Notes: generated by a model from the sequence alone, not told the origin. A stretch of 64,000 nt of DNA from an uncultured SAR116 cluster alpha proteobacterium (GCA_902595145.1 CACJOU010000001.1:96976-160975), one strand, 5' to 3'; positions 1 to 12,951 are shown, counted from the first letter of the stretch. Program-made: numbers and translations.

Positions 1-1
1 C

Positions 2-370
2 GATGAAGCTCTAAAAATTGGAGATAGAATAGCTATACTTCGCGATGGAAGCATGGTTCAGGACAGTGATCCGCAAGAAATAATTATGAACCCTGCAGAT
101 GAATATGTTTCTGATTTTATTAAAGACATCAATAGAGCTAGAGTAATACAAGCAAAATCAATAATGACACCAACAAATTCTAAAAGCTCAGGTGCTACAG
201 TTAAAGAAGACATGGTGTTAGAGGATATACTTCAGATAATGTCAGATGCACCTTCAAAACCAGTTACTATTGCAAACTCAAAAGGTAAAATTACTGGAAA
301 AATTGAAATGGTTAATTTAATTGAAGGTATGAAAAGACCTAAATCACTTGGGACAAATATTACTGGCTAA
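2..370 (+). CDS. proV: Glycine betaine/proline-type ABC transporter ATP-binding protein, C-terminal part (5' end outside window)
   Basis: The reading frame is open from the first bases of the window, so this is the 3' end of a longer gene; the first internal Met is not the start. The opening residues (DEALKIGDRIAIL) match the segment just after the H-loop of ProV/OpuAA-type ABC ATPases, followed by the usual NPADEYVSDF-like stretch and then a CBS-type regulatory region over the last 60 or so residues. In this family the ATPase powers osmoprotectant (betaine/proline) uptake with a permease and a binding protein, neither of which lies in the window. Its end overlaps the convergent ugd gene by 11 bases. 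The family is clear; the exact substrate is inferred. Confidence 0.8.
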   Translation, partial: DEALKIGDRIAILRDGSMVQDSDPQEIIMNPADEYVSDFIKDINRARVIQAKSIMTPTNSKSSGATVKEDMVLEDILQIMSDAPSKPVTIANSKGKITGKIEMVNLIEGMKRPKSLGTNITG

Positions 371-1676
371 AATTCTTTGGTCTTCCTATTTGAATAAGAT
401 TAAATCCACTTCCACTAAAACTATCTGGATTAAGAGCATTCCTTAAATCGACTAAAATATTTCCTTTCATATGTTTTAATCTTTCTGGTGACAAACTTCT
501 GAATTCGTTCCACTCAGTCAAAATTACTAGCGCATCACTATTATTTATACAATCTTCAATACTATCTGCAAATTGGATATTTTTTAATAATTTTTTTGCT
601 TCATACATTGCAACTGGGTCGAATGCAGAGATTTGTATATTTTTTTCTTGCAGTTTTGGAATAATATCTAGACATGGACTTTCTCTCATATCATCTGTTT
701 CTGGTTTGAATGCCAACCCTAGGATTGATACTTTCTTATTAGTGTAATTTTTTCCTAAGGTAGAAATTATCTTTTCTGCCATATCTATTTTTCTTTGAGC
801 GTTAAAATTGATGACATTTTCCACTATAGAAATATTTGAACCATAATGTTTGGCAGTTTTTACCAGAGCTTGAGTATCTTTGGGAAAACAAGATCCACCA
901 TAACCTGGTCCCGGATGCAAAAATTTACTACCAATTCTTTTGTCTAGACCAATTCCTCTTGAGACGTCATGAACATCAGCCCCAACCTTTTCACATAAAT
1001 CTGCCATCTGGTTAATATAGGATATTTTTACAGCCAGAAATGCATTACCAGCATATTTAATTAACTCTGCTGTTTTTAAATCAGTAAATAAAATTGGCGT
1101 TTCAATTAAATATAATGGTTTATATATTTTTGAAATTATTTCTTTTGCTTTTTCAGTTTCATACCCAACAACCACCCTATCTGGTCTCATAAAATCTTCA
1201 ATAGCATTACCTTCTCTCAAAAATTCTGGATTTGAAACCACATCGAATTTGGCTATGGGATTAATTTTTTTAATTATATTTTTAATTTCGTTTCCTGTCC
1301 CAACAGGCACCGTGGACTTGGTGACGACTACTGTATAACCAATTAAATTTTTTGCTATTTCCTCTGCAGCTTCATAAATATATGATAAATCAGCATAACC
1401 GTCACCACGTCTAGTGGGCGTTCCCACAGCAATAAAAACAACATCTGCATTAGCTATATTTTTCTTGACATCAATACTAAAAGTGAGCCGATTAGCATCC
1501 TTGTTTTTTTTAACTAAATTTTCAAGACCAGGTTCATAGATAGGTATAATATTTTTTTTTAGGTTAGTGATTTTGTCTTTATCTTTGTCTACACAACATA
1601 CATCAAAACCAAACTCTGAAAAACAAGTTCCAGATACTAATCCAACATAGCCAGTTCCTAACATTGTTATTTTCAT
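360..1676 (-). CDS. ugd: UDP-glucose 6-dehydrogenase
   Basis: Oxidises UDP-glucose to UDP-glucuronate with two NAD+, supplying acidic sugar for envelope polysaccharides. The 438-residue length is normal. The N-terminal Rossmann motif GTGYVGLVSG is at residues 7-16, the central dimerisation domain contains the conserved KYAGNAFLA stretch near 208, and the catalytic cysteine is Cys263 in GGSCFPKD. A C-terminal UDP-binding domain follows. It is divergent from galU, which makes its substrate, across about 100 bases that probably hold both promoters. It overlaps the upstream transporter gene tail to tail. GDP-mannose dehydrogenase is a related alternative, but the partner gene favours UDP-glucose. 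Confidence 0.93.
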   Translation of the reverse strand: MKITMLGTGYVGLVSGTCFSEFGFDVCCVDKDKDKITNLKKNIIPIYEPGLENLVKKNKDANRLTFSIDVKKNIANADVVFIAVGTPTRRGDGYADLSYIYEAAEEIAKNLIGYTVVVTKSTVPVGTGNEIKNIIKKINPIAKFDVVSNPEFLREGNAIEDFMRPDRVVVGYETEKAKEIISKIYKPLYLIETPILFTDLKTAELIKYAGNAFLAVKISYINQMADLCEKVGADVHDVSRGIGLDKRIGSKFLHPGPGYGGSCFPKDTQALVKTAKHYGSNISIVENVINFNAQRKIDMAEKIISTLGKNYTNKKVSILGLAFKPETDDMRESPCLDIIPKLQEKNIQISAFDPVAMYEAKKLLKNIQFADSIEDCINNSDALVILTEWNEFRSLSPERLKHMKGNILVDLRNALNPDSFSGSGFNLIQIGRPKNFSQ

Positions 1677-1777
1677 GACATATCCTCTTATATATGAGAA
1701 ACATAAAGTTTTAAACTGATTGAAAATAAAAAAATAATAACCATATCAACTACTATACTAGTTTATAGGATTTGTGA

Positions 1778-2641
1778 ATGAAAATTAAAAAAGCAATATT
1801 TCCAGTGGGTGGATTAGGTACAAGATTTCTTCCTGCTACCAAGTCAATGCCTAAAGAAATGCTTCCAATTGTTGACAAGCCCCTTATACAATATGCAGTT
1901 GAAGAAGCGGCTAATGCAGGTATTGACCAATTTATTTTTGTTACTAGTCGAGGAAAATCTGCCATAGAAAATCATTTTGATCATTCTTTTGAACTTGAAA
2001 ATAACTTACTTTCAAAAGGAAAAAGACAAACCCTTAAAACTGCTCAAGAAATGCTTAAAATCCCTGGGTCATTTGCTTATGTAAGACAACAAGAACCAGC
2101 TGGTCTCGGTCATGCTGTTTGGTGTGCTAGACATTTAATTGGAGATGAACCAGTTGCCATAATTCTTGCGGATGACTTAATTTATGGTGGAAATACAATT
2201 AAAGAAATGATTGCTAAATATAATTCTGGTAACATGCTTGCTGTAATGGATGTAGACAGAAAAGACGTATCCTCATATGGAGTGATTTCTCCTGGAAAAT
2301 CGATAGACAAAAATGTTTCTGAAATTTTAGGCCTTATAGAAAAACCATCCACAGAAAATGCACCTAGCAATATGGCTGTTGTCGGGAGATATATTATAGA
2401 ACCAGCCGTTTTTGAGGTCTTAGAACAACAAAATAGAGGTGCTAGCAATGAAATTCAACTTACTGACGCTATAGCAAGTAGAATAGGAGCGTCAAATTGT
2501 ATGGGATATAAATTTTCAGAGGAACGATTTGATTGTGGATCTAAATTAGGATTTATACAAGCAAACATTCGTTTTTCTATTGAAAGGCCAGAGATGAAAC
2601 AGAACCTTAAAAGTTGGCTAAAACGTGAAATAGTTAGTTAA
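1778..2641 (+). CDS. galU: UTP-glucose-1-phosphate uridylyltransferase
   Basis: Makes UDP-glucose from UTP and glucose 1-phosphate. The 287-residue protein has the nucleotidyltransferase signature GGLGTRFLPATK at residues 11-22, with the conserved KEMLP segment just after it, and the LIEKP and DCGSKLGF segments typical of bacterial GalU further on. The ATG at 1778 is the only sensible start. It is followed almost directly by a phosphohexomutase gene, so the pair can run from glucose 6-phosphate to UDP-glucose, and the divergent ugd takes the product on to UDP-glucuronate. Confidence 0.95.
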   Translation: MKIKKAIFPVGGLGTRFLPATKSMPKEMLPIVDKPLIQYAVEEAANAGIDQFIFVTSRGKSAIENHFDHSFELENNLLSKGKRQTLKTAQEMLKIPGSFAYVRQQEPAGLGHAVWCARHLIGDEPVAIILADDLIYGGNTIKEMIAKYNSGNMLAVMDVDRKDVSSYGVISPGKSIDKNVSEILGLIEKPSTENAPSNMAVVGRYIIEPAVFEVLEQQNRGASNEIQLTDAIASRIGASNCMGYKFSEERFDCGSKLGFIQANIRFSIERPEMKQNLKSWLKREIVS

Positions 2642-2646
2642 AATTG

Positions 2647-4056
2647 ATGTTTAAGCATACTTTTAACAACACAATTCTACGATCATACGACATTAGGGGT
2701 ATTTATGATAAAACCTTAACAGAAAAAGACGCCTTCATGTTTGGTTTTTTCTTTGGAATTACAGTCAGAGAAAAATATCCAGAAAAAAAACATCCATTAA
2801 TTGTTGTTGGAATGGATGGAAGGTTATCTAGCCCATTATTAGAAAAAAAACTGACTGAAGGACTTGAAAATTCTGGTTGCGAAATTTACAGAATTGGACT
2901 GGGTCCAACGCCAATGCTTTATTTTGCAAGTAATTATTATAAGGCAGATGGAGCAATACAAGTGACTGGAAGTCATAATCCAAAAGATTATAATGGTTTT
3001 AAAATAGTTTTAAATCAAAACTCTTTCTTTGGAGAAGATATTCAAAAACTAGGTCATTTTGCAAGTAAAGGTTATTCAAGAACATTTAATGGTTTTTCTA
3101 AATCTATCGCAATAAATACTCATTATATTAATGAAATTATTAAACCTCTCCAAAATGTTAAACGGCAACTTGATGATAAAACTATTGTTTGGGATTGTGG
3201 TAATGGCGCATCCGGTCCTTCACTTGAGATGATAACCACAAAAATTCCTGGAAAACACGTTATCTTATATTCTAAAGTTGATGGCAATTTTCCAAATCAT
3301 CATCCTGATCCTACCGATGAGTCTACTCTAAAAATTTTGAAAAATAAAATGCAAGAGGTTGATGCTGAACTTGGAATAGCATTTGATGGAGATGGTGACA
3401 GAATTGGTGTTGTTGACAAGCAAGGAAGGCCTATTCCTGGTGATTTATTAACTGCATTTCTTGCAAATTCAATAGCTCCAAATGATAAACTTATCCAAAC
3501 AATAATTTTAGATATTAAGTCAAGTTATGTTGCGTATGAAAATATTATATCTCTAGGTTTTAAAGCAGAAATTGGAAAAACAGGACATTCAAACATCAAA
3601 AAAAGAATTAAAGAGATAAAATCCCCATTAGCAGGTGAAATGTCTGGCCACATTTTTTTTAGTGACACCTATTTTGGTTATGATGATGCACTTTATGCAG
3701 CTATAAGATTACTTACCTTAACGGCAAATAATTTTGAATTAGATAAATTTATATCAACTTTACCTGAAACATTTGTTTCACCTGAAATTAAGGTTTTTTG
3801 TTCTGATGAAATTAAATTTTTAACTATTGATAATATATCTAAAAAAGTGTTTGAAAAATATAATTCCAATGATGTAATTACATTAGATGGCTTAAGAGTT
3901 AAAAATAATCATGGTTGGTGGTTAATACGAGCAAGTAACACTGAAGAAGCACTGGTAGTTAGGTTTGAAGGTAAATCTGAAAAAGATAAGAAAGAATTGT
4001 ATTTTGAAGTTAAAAATCTTCTCAAAAATGAAGGATTAACTTTAGATAATTTCTAA
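2647..4056 (+). CDS. Phosphomannomutase/phosphoglucomutase
   Basis: An alpha-D-phosphohexomutase interconverting hexose 6- and 1-phosphates. The phosphoserine loop VTGSHNP (Ser109 from this start), the Mg-binding DGDGDR loop near residues 247-252, the sugar loop GEMSGH near 330-335 and the C-terminal phosphate-binding RASNTEEALVVR stretch are all present. A TTG three bases upstream could also start the frame, but the ATG at 2647 is preferred. The gene follows galU with a 5-base gap, so the two are probably co-transcribed. Sequence motifs do not settle whether mannose or glucose is the main substrate (ManB/AlgC-type enzymes use both), hence no gene symbol. Confidence 0.9.
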   Translation: MFKHTFNNTILRSYDIRGIYDKTLTEKDAFMFGFFFGITVREKYPEKKHPLIVVGMDGRLSSPLLEKKLTEGLENSGCEIYRIGLGPTPMLYFASNYYKADGAIQVTGSHNPKDYNGFKIVLNQNSFFGEDIQKLGHFASKGYSRTFNGFSKSIAINTHYINEIIKPLQNVKRQLDDKTIVWDCGNGASGPSLEMITTKIPGKHVILYSKVDGNFPNHHPDPTDESTLKILKNKMQEVDAELGIAFDGDGDRIGVVDKQGRPIPGDLLTAFLANSIAPNDKLIQTIILDIKSSYVAYENIISLGFKAEIGKTGHSNIKKRIKEIKSPLAGEMSGHIFFSDTYFGYDDALYAAIRLLTLTANNFELDKFISTLPETFVSPEIKVFCSDEIKFLTIDNISKKVFEKYNSNDVITLDGLRVKNNHGWWLIRASNTEEALVVRFEGKSEKDKKELYFEVKNLLKNEGLTLDNF

Positions 4057-4101
4057 AAAATGATATTAGTTTTTTGAATAATACTCACATTGGGGATAAA
4101 A

Positions 4102-7354
<3,253 letters not shown>

Positions 7355-7374
7355 TTAATATCTTGTTTGTATAC

Positions 7375-7383
7375 TGTGGATAA
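7375..7383 (-). promoter_or_regulatory. Perfect DnaA-box 9-mer upstream of ccrM
   Basis: TGTGGATAA on the plus strand is the exact reverse complement of the DnaA consensus TTATCCACA. It lies 39 bases upstream of the ccrM start, in the only sizeable gap of this cluster. With AT-rich composition roughly one such 9-mer is expected by chance in a window this size, so position rather than occurrence makes it notable. Confidence 0.4.
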
Positions 7384-7453
7384 AATGATAATTATTGAAC
7401 AAAGTCAATTACTTAGTTGTAATTAATTAATTTATACAATATGTGTATTATTG

Positions 7454-8146
7454 TTAATTATTTTTACTATATATAGTAGCAATTGGTTTAAATGATTTTC
7501 TGTGTAAATCTAAAACACCATTTTTTAAAATAGCATTTTTGTGATCATTGGTGCCATAACCAAAATGACAGTCAAATAAGTAAGATGGATATCTTTTAGA
7601 TAACTGTCTCATTATAGTATCTCTTGTTTCTTTGGAAATAATACTTGCTAATGCAATAGTTTTGCAAACACTATCGCCCTTAACTAAAGTTTGAAGTAAA
7701 TTGCAAGGTAAATTTAGTTTTTTTGATTGTAAAAAATTGTCTAAATTTTCAAAATTTGGTTTAAATTTACCATCTAAATAAATACAAAAATCTTTGTCTT
7801 TATGTGTTTCTGTATTTTTTAATTTTTTAATTAATGAAAATATAGACCTTTTCATTGCAATGGCATTTGCATATGAAAGACCATACTTGTCAATTTCTTC
7901 TACACTTGCGATAGAAGAAGAATATTTAACAAAACTATCTAATGATAATATTATTTCTCTTCGCTTTGACGACTTTAATTTCTTGCTATCATTAATCTCT
8001 GAATGTAAGGATTTATATTTAGTAAAATCAAACCAACAGGCAGTTGATGCTAATGGTCCAGCCCATGAACCCCTGCCCGCCTCATCAACGCCTATCATTA
8101 AAATATTTTTTTTATGTAAATCTCTTTCAATATCAAAACTAATCAT
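7454..8146 (-). CDS. rnhB: Ribonuclease HII
   Basis: Cleaves RNA in RNA-DNA hybrids and single ribonucleotides in DNA. The signature DEAGRGSWAGPL supplies Asp21 and Glu22; the third acidic residue is Asp125 in YLDGK, and KTIALASIISK matches the later family motif. The 230-residue length is normal. The start codon overlaps the moaB stop by one base (TAATG), which implies translational coupling. The family consensus GRG(R/C)xAGP carries S-W here, a tolerated variation. Confidence 0.93.
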   Translation of the reverse strand: MISFDIERDLHKKNILMIGVDEAGRGSWAGPLASTACWFDFTKYKSLHSEINDSKKLKSSKRREIILSLDSFVKYSSSIASVEEIDKYGLSYANAIAMKRSIFSLIKKLKNTETHKDKDFCIYLDGKFKPNFENLDNFLQSKKLNLPCNLLQTLVKGDSVCKTIALASIISKETRDTIMRQLSKRYPSYLFDCHFGYGTNDHKNAILKNGVLDLHRKSFKPIATIYSKNN

Positions 8147-8685
8147 TAATTCTTAGAACGAGAAAATTTATGCTCTTGAAGTCTAGGCATAATTTCTAAA
8201 AAGTTACATGGTTTGTGTCTTACATCTAACTGAAATTTTAATATTTCATCCCAGCCATCTTTACATGCAGATGGAGAGCCAGGTAAGTTAAAAATATATT
8301 TTCCATTTGCAACTCCTGCCAACGCTCTTGATTGTAAAGCAGATGTATTGATTTTTTTAAATGATAACCAACGAAACATTTCTCCAAAACCATCTATATT
8401 TTTTTCAAATATTGTATTCATTACTTCTGGCGTTATATCTCTTCCAGTAAGACCAGTTCCTCCAGTAGATATGATCACATCTATATTTTCAATTTTTATT
8501 AATTTTGAAAATAAATCATAAATTTTATTGAAATCATCTTTTACAATCTCTCTTACTGTTACTTTATGACCAAATTGTGTAATTCTATCAACTAAAGTAT
8601 CACCAGATTTGTCATTTTTTAATTCCCTTGTATCCGATATAGTAACAACCGCAATATTTATTGAAATAAAATCATTTTCACCCAT
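8146..8685 (-). CDS. moaB: MoaB/Mog-type molybdenum cofactor protein
   Basis: A MoCF-biosynthesis fold protein that binds or adenylylates molybdopterin. The core motif STGGTGLTGRD is at residues 73-83 and the later LPGSPSACKDGWDE stretch contains the conserved PG-S-P loop. At 179 residues it is MoaB-sized rather than a MoeA domain. It sits between slt and rnhB and overlaps the latter by one base. No other Moco genes are visible in this window, so its role here rests only on the family. Mog versus MoaB is not separable by eye. Confidence 0.85.
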   Translation of the reverse strand: MGENDFISINIAVVTISDTRELKNDKSGDTLVDRITQFGHKVTVREIVKDDFNKIYDLFSKLIKIENIDVIISTGGTGLTGRDITPEVMNTIFEKNIDGFGEMFRWLSFKKINTSALQSRALAGVANGKYIFNLPGSPSACKDGWDEILKFQLDVRHKPCNFLEIMPRLQEHKFSRSKN

Positions 8686-8693
8686 TATTAAAC

Positions 8694-10469
8694 TTAACTT
8701 CCTGTATTGTTGAAAAAAATTTTTGAATCTAAAGTTTTTCCAGATGCTAACGAAAGAAGAATTGTGTTATCTTCATTAAATCTAGTCTTATATACCCATA
8801 AATTTGTAAGTACCAACTTTATATAATTTCTAGTTTCTCTAGCGGGTAAACTCTCTAACATTAATAGAGTGTCTTTATATTTATAATTTCTATCTTTTGT
8901 CCATTTTTTAAAATTTCCGGGACCGGCATTATAGCTTGCTAACATCCACATTAAATCATTATTTACGATAGGTAAAGTAAAGAGAAATTTTATATATTTG
9001 GAACCAATTGAAATGTTGTGAGGGGGATTATAAAGTAAATGATTTTTGCTTCTTCTAAGTCTATATTCTTTATTTTTCATTATAAATGCTGCTGTTGATG
9101 GAATTATTTGTAACACGCCCATAGCCTTTGATGAGCTTCTAGCTCTAGGGTTGAAACCTGATTCTTGTCTGGCTATTGCATAAATAAGTGCCTTATCTTT
9201 CAAATCTGATGTATCTATGCTCCAAGATGGTATAGGATATAATCCACCTAATAATATTTTATCATGGTCATTTCTTAAAATAGCAGCTAACCTAAAAGTC
9301 AATCCTGGCATTTTATTATTTGATGTGAATGATAATAATTGGGGATAGTCTTTCACATCAAATTTAGGAATAATTTTTCTAAACTCTCTTGCAGCTTTAT
9401 AAAATTCATTTACTTCTATTAATGCCAAGGCTCTGAGACCGCCCTTATGTTTAGTAATTTTATTAATTAAATTTTGATCATATTTGGGTAAGTCGAAGTT
9501 TGGGTTATACTTATACCCTAAAGAAGCCATTGCCAATGAACCATAAAAAGTTCGATCTTTTGTAGCTGCTTTTTTTAAAAAATAATTTGCCTCCTTAGCA
9601 TTTCCCAATAAATATGAAACTCTAGCAGACCAATAACCGCCTCCAGCAGTAATTCCTTCAGGTCCCTCAATATCTGATAATTTATTAAAGAAATATTTTG
9701 ATACTTTAATATCTTTTATTCTCCATGAAGCTAATCCTCCAGCCCATAAAGCTAAAGGGTTAAGTTTCTCTGACAAACTTATCGAAAGTCTAGCCTGTCT
9801 TATAGATTTATAATCTTTTTCAAAAATAAATAGTGCATGTGATAATTCTGCTCTAAGCTGTGATAACTCATTTTTTGTAAGATACTTTTTTACTTTTTTA
9901 CTATTCAACAAATTTTCAGCATATAAAGTATTTCTTTTATTAATAGCTCTTCTAAATTTAATTGAAGTAGAATAAGCAAACTTTTTATATTTTTTGTTAT
10001 CAATAGGAAATCTTGGCTTTAATACGTTTGCTTTAAATGTACCATATCCATTTAAAAAACCTGGTGTTGGTTTTTTTGGACTCTTTAAATTGTTCGGTTT
10101 TCTCTTAAGAGCTATCCTTGTAATTCTAGTGGCATCTGGATGGTCATTATATTTATCAAGCCAATTTTTTAAATCAGTGTATGAGCTTCTCCATCCAGTA
10201 GGATGCAAATATCTTTCAGCATATACGTTCCCTAATAAAATTTTATCATTCAATTTCTTGATTAAATTATCAACTTTTTTCCACTCTTTAGATTTTTTAC
10301 TTTTAATTGGAAGTTTTTGAATTTCAAAAATTTTTTTATAAATTTTTATATCATCTTTTGAGAGTATTTTTCTAACTTTTTCATTATTTGCAAACGAAAA
10401 ATTAGAACAAATTAGTGAACTTAAAAAAATAAGTCCAAAAAGCGTTTTTATATTTTTTAAGATTTTCAT
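8694..10469 (-). CDS. slt: Soluble lytic murein transglycosylase (Slt70-like)
   Basis: Cleaves peptidoglycan glycan strands to 1,6-anhydro products in the periplasm. Residues 1-27 form a signal peptide (basic start, hydrophobic core, cut near SFA-NN). A long alpha-helical superhelix with repeat-like segments fills about 40-400, and the catalytic GH23 domain follows: Glu436 in ARQESGFNP, then SSSKAMGVLQIIPSTA and the late ASYNAGPGN motif. The 591-residue length fits the Slt family. It is probably co-transcribed with udg upstream (7-base gap) and moaB downstream (8-base gap). Confidence 0.92.
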   Translation of the reverse strand: MKILKNIKTLFGLIFLSSLICSNFSFANNEKVRKILSKDDIKIYKKIFEIQKLPIKSKKSKEWKKVDNLIKKLNDKILLGNVYAERYLHPTGWRSSYTDLKNWLDKYNDHPDATRITRIALKRKPNNLKSPKKPTPGFLNGYGTFKANVLKPRFPIDNKKYKKFAYSTSIKFRRAINKRNTLYAENLLNSKKVKKYLTKNELSQLRAELSHALFIFEKDYKSIRQARLSISLSEKLNPLALWAGGLASWRIKDIKVSKYFFNKLSDIEGPEGITAGGGYWSARVSYLLGNAKEANYFLKKAATKDRTFYGSLAMASLGYKYNPNFDLPKYDQNLINKITKHKGGLRALALIEVNEFYKAAREFRKIIPKFDVKDYPQLLSFTSNNKMPGLTFRLAAILRNDHDKILLGGLYPIPSWSIDTSDLKDKALIYAIARQESGFNPRARSSSKAMGVLQIIPSTAAFIMKNKEYRLRRSKNHLLYNPPHNISIGSKYIKFLFTLPIVNNDLMWMLASYNAGPGNFKKWTKDRNYKYKDTLLMLESLPARETRNYIKLVLTNLWVYKTRFNEDNTILLSLASGKTLDSKIFFNNTGS

Positions 10470-10476
10470 AGGATGA

Positions 10477-11223
10477 TTAGATTTCTTTTATTTTGTCTCT
10501 TAGAAGTTTCATATCCTCCCAAGCATATTTTTTTAAGTCTGGCCTGTTTAACAAATGTGAAACATTAAAAGTTGGAAGAATAGAAAATTCACAATTTATT
10601 TCATTAGATTTCAATGTTTGCCATTTTCCTCTCAGTTTTATAATGCTCTCATTCAATTCTAAAATTTGGTATGTGGGAACCTCACCTAAACAGACGATAA
10701 TCTTAGGCTTTAATAAATTTATCAAATTAATAATAAAGGGTCTACAAATTTTTATTTCTTCTTTACTTGGGTATCTATTGCCTGGAGGTCGCCAAGGAAT
10801 ACTTTTTATAATGAAAGTTTCATCCATATTAAGTTCTATAGCATTAAGCATTTTTTTAAACAATAATCCTTTACTTGAAACAAAAGGAACACCTTTCTTG
10901 TCCTCATCCACATCTGGGGGGCCGTCAATAATTAATAATTTAGAATTTGTATTTCCATAAAAGCTAACAAAATTAGTAGATGTTTTTTTTAATTTGCAAC
11001 CTTCAAAGATTTTGAATGAATGTTCTAATTCTTTGATTTGTAGTTCTTTATTTTTTTTTGAATGATGATTTATTTCTGGTCTTATATTTTTTTTGTTATC
11101 TTCAAATAAAGAAGGGGCCTCACAAAAAAATTTGTCGTAAACTATACTATCGATACCAATTTCTCTATAAAAATCCAAAACGTTAGTAATTAATTTTTGA
11201 TTTTTAGTTTCTAGCTGTTTCAA
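10477..11223 (-). CDS. Uracil-DNA glycosylase family 4-like protein, divergent
   Basis: The overall pattern matches family 4 UDGs: a core starting with KLLIIDGPPDVDEDKKG, then PFVSSKGLLFKKML, RPPGNRYPS, and a C-terminal NVSHLLNRPDLKKYAWEDMK. Several hallmark positions are changed: the motif usually reading GEAPG is DGPPD, the usual HPS/HPA before the C-terminal leucines is NVS, and only Cys76 and Cys160 remain of the usual four Fe-S cysteines (Trp144 sits at the cysteine before RPPGNR). An in-frame TAA lies directly upstream of the TTG start, so this TTG is the earliest possible start. It heads the slt-moaB-rnhB run. Whether it still excises uracil is uncertain. Confidence 0.75.
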   Translation of the reverse strand: MKQLETKNQKLITNVLDFYREIGIDSIVYDKFFCEAPSLFEDNKKNIRPEINHHSKKNKELQIKELEHSFKIFEGCKLKKTSTNFVSFYGNTNSKLLIIDGPPDVDEDKKGVPFVSSKGLLFKKMLNAIELNMDETFIIKSIPWRPPGNRYPSKEEIKICRPFIINLINLLKPKIIVCLGEVPTYQILELNESIIKLRGKWQTLKSNEINCEFSILPTFNVSHLLNRPDLKKYAWEDMKLLRDKIKEI

Positions 11224-11313
11224 TTAAAATTTCCTATTAAATTTCATTTAATAAATATAAAATAGATTGTAATGAATTTTTATTAAAGAAAATATTAACT
11301 TTTGGTAGATTTT

Positions 11314-12951
11314 ATGATTAAAGGTGCACTAATTTTTCTTATTACACTTAATTTGATAGGTTGTAATATGAAAACAAAAATCTCAGACGTATCACAAAGT
11401 CATTCAAATCAAAATAACAGTACTTCATATATAGGAAATTATCTTACTGCCAATTATTCAATTATGAAAGGGGATGCTTATACTGCTAGTCGAATACTTA
11501 ATAAAAACTTAAATAATTTAAAGCTTTTAGAAATCAAATTTTTTTCAAATATTGTTAGCGGAAATTTCGATGCTGCTGATAAGGTTTCCCATAAAATAAA
11601 ACTGAATAGTGAAAATAACACTTTTTATAATTTACCTCGATATATTTTAAAAATTAAAAATAATGATTTTAGAGGCAGTTTAGAAATTTTTAAAAATCAA
11701 AAATTATTTTTTAATGTAGATGGTTTAAATAATCTAATAAAATTTTGGATTAAGGAAAGAGAAAATACAAAAAACTATTTATCAAAAAAACATCTTATAA
11801 ATTCATCTATACATAAGTTGCTTATATTAGAAAATTTTTATGATTCTGATAAACTTGTTGAAATTGCTGACTTACTTTATAAAAGCAATAATTTAAATAG
11901 TCATGAATTTCTGTTGTTAGCAGGATTTTACTTTAGGGTAGATAATTTTGAAAAATCAAAAGAAATTATTAAAACAAAATTACCAAACCAATTTGATAAA
12001 AATACTATAATAAATGATTTTTCTAACAAAAATAACATATATAACAAAATCCAAAAAATAAATTTTATTTTAGCGTCCAAGATTTATAACTTGATAAATG
12101 AAAATAACTCAAAAATAAATAAGTCTTATTCTTATCAAAAAATCTTATTAGAATTCAGTATTTTTCTGGAACCTAAAATGGATATTTCTAAATATGCTTT
12201 AGCTGAAATCTATAACTTTGAAAAAACATTTAAAACAGCATTTAAAATTTTAGATTCTATTCCTGAAAATTCATTTTTTTCTTTAGCCGCTAATCTAAAA
12301 AAATTAGCTGTAAAAAAATCTTCTGGGATGGATATGGAATATAAAAATTTACTTTTCAAAATTATAAACATATGGCCTAATAATAAATTAGTTTTATATA
12401 GATTAGCAAATTACTATAAATCTAAATCACAATATCGTAAATCACTTAAGATTTATAAAAATATCCTAGATCGTTATAATTCAAATGATCGTGATTTGTT
12501 TTTGTATGCAGCTAATTTAGACAAGATTGGTAAATGGAAAGAAGCAAAAGTTTTATTTTTAGAACTTTTAAAAAAAAACCCACAGGATACTTTTACGCTA
12601 AACTATGTTTCTTATAAATTAGCTTTAAAAAACCAAGAATTGGAGCTTGCACTAGAATTAATAAAAAAAGCTTTGGTTATAGATCCTAATAATGGCTATT
12701 TTTTAGATACTCTTGGTTGGGTAGAATATAAGAGAAACAATTTTATTTCCGCAGTTTACTTTTTAGAAAAATCTGTTTCTATTCTTCCAAGGAGTGCTGA
12801 AGTTATAAATCACCTTGGTGATTGTTATTTCATGTTAAATAGAAAAAAGGAGGCTATTTTTGAGTGGAATAAAGCTTTGAAATACGAAACTGACAAAAAA
12901 ATAATAAAAAATATCAAAGAAAAAATTCGAAAACATGAGCATCTATTATAA
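11314..12951 (+). CDS. TPR-repeat outer-membrane-type lipoprotein upstream of ispE
   Basis: A type II signal peptide ends in the lipobox NLIGC (Cys17 from the ATG at 11314; a TTG at 11302 also opens the frame but would lengthen the signal awkwardly). The rest is alpha-helical, with recognisable tetratricopeptide repeats in the last 200 residues (for example YRLANYYKSKSQYRKSL, LDTLGWVEYKRNNF and INHLGDCYFMLNRKKEA). Large TPR proteins precede ispE in many alphaproteobacteria; their molecular role is not established. It overlaps ispE by 17 bases, so the two are co-translated. Protein-protein interaction at the envelope is the likely general role. Confidence 0.82.
   Translation: MIKGALIFLITLNLIGCNMKTKISDVSQSHSNQNNSTSYIGNYLTANYSIMKGDAYTASRILNKNLNNLKLLEIKFFSNIVSGNFDAADKVSHKIKLNSENNTFYNLPRYILKIKNNDFRGSLEIFKNQKLFFNVDGLNNLIKFWIKERENTKNYLSKKHLINSSIHKLLILENFYDSDKLVEIADLLYKSNNLNSHEFLLLAGFYFRVDNFEKSKEIIKTKLPNQFDKNTIINDFSNKNNIYNKIQKINFILASKIYNLINENNSKINKSYSYQKILLEFSIFLEPKMDISKYALAEIYNFEKTFKTAFKILDSIPENSFFSLAANLKKLAVKKSSGMDMEYKNLLFKIINIWPNNKLVLYRLANYYKSKSQYRKSLKIYKNILDRYNSNDRDLFLYAANLDKIGKWKEAKVLFLELLKKNPQDTFTLNYVSYKLALKNQELELALELIKKALVIDPNNGYFLDTLGWVEYKRNNFISAVYFLEKSVSILPRSAEVINHLGDCYFMLNRKKEAIFEWNKALKYETDKKIIKNIKEKIRKHEHLL

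Noticed and set aside
53-370. A complete small gene beginning at the Met at 53
   Set aside because: The frame is open to the left edge of the window and its residues match the interior of a ProV-type ATPase, so it is a truncated gene.
1753-1965. Open frame on the minus strand over the start of galU (and similar frames over other genes)
   Set aside because: It is a shadow of the real gene on the other strand, with no start signal or recognisable protein.
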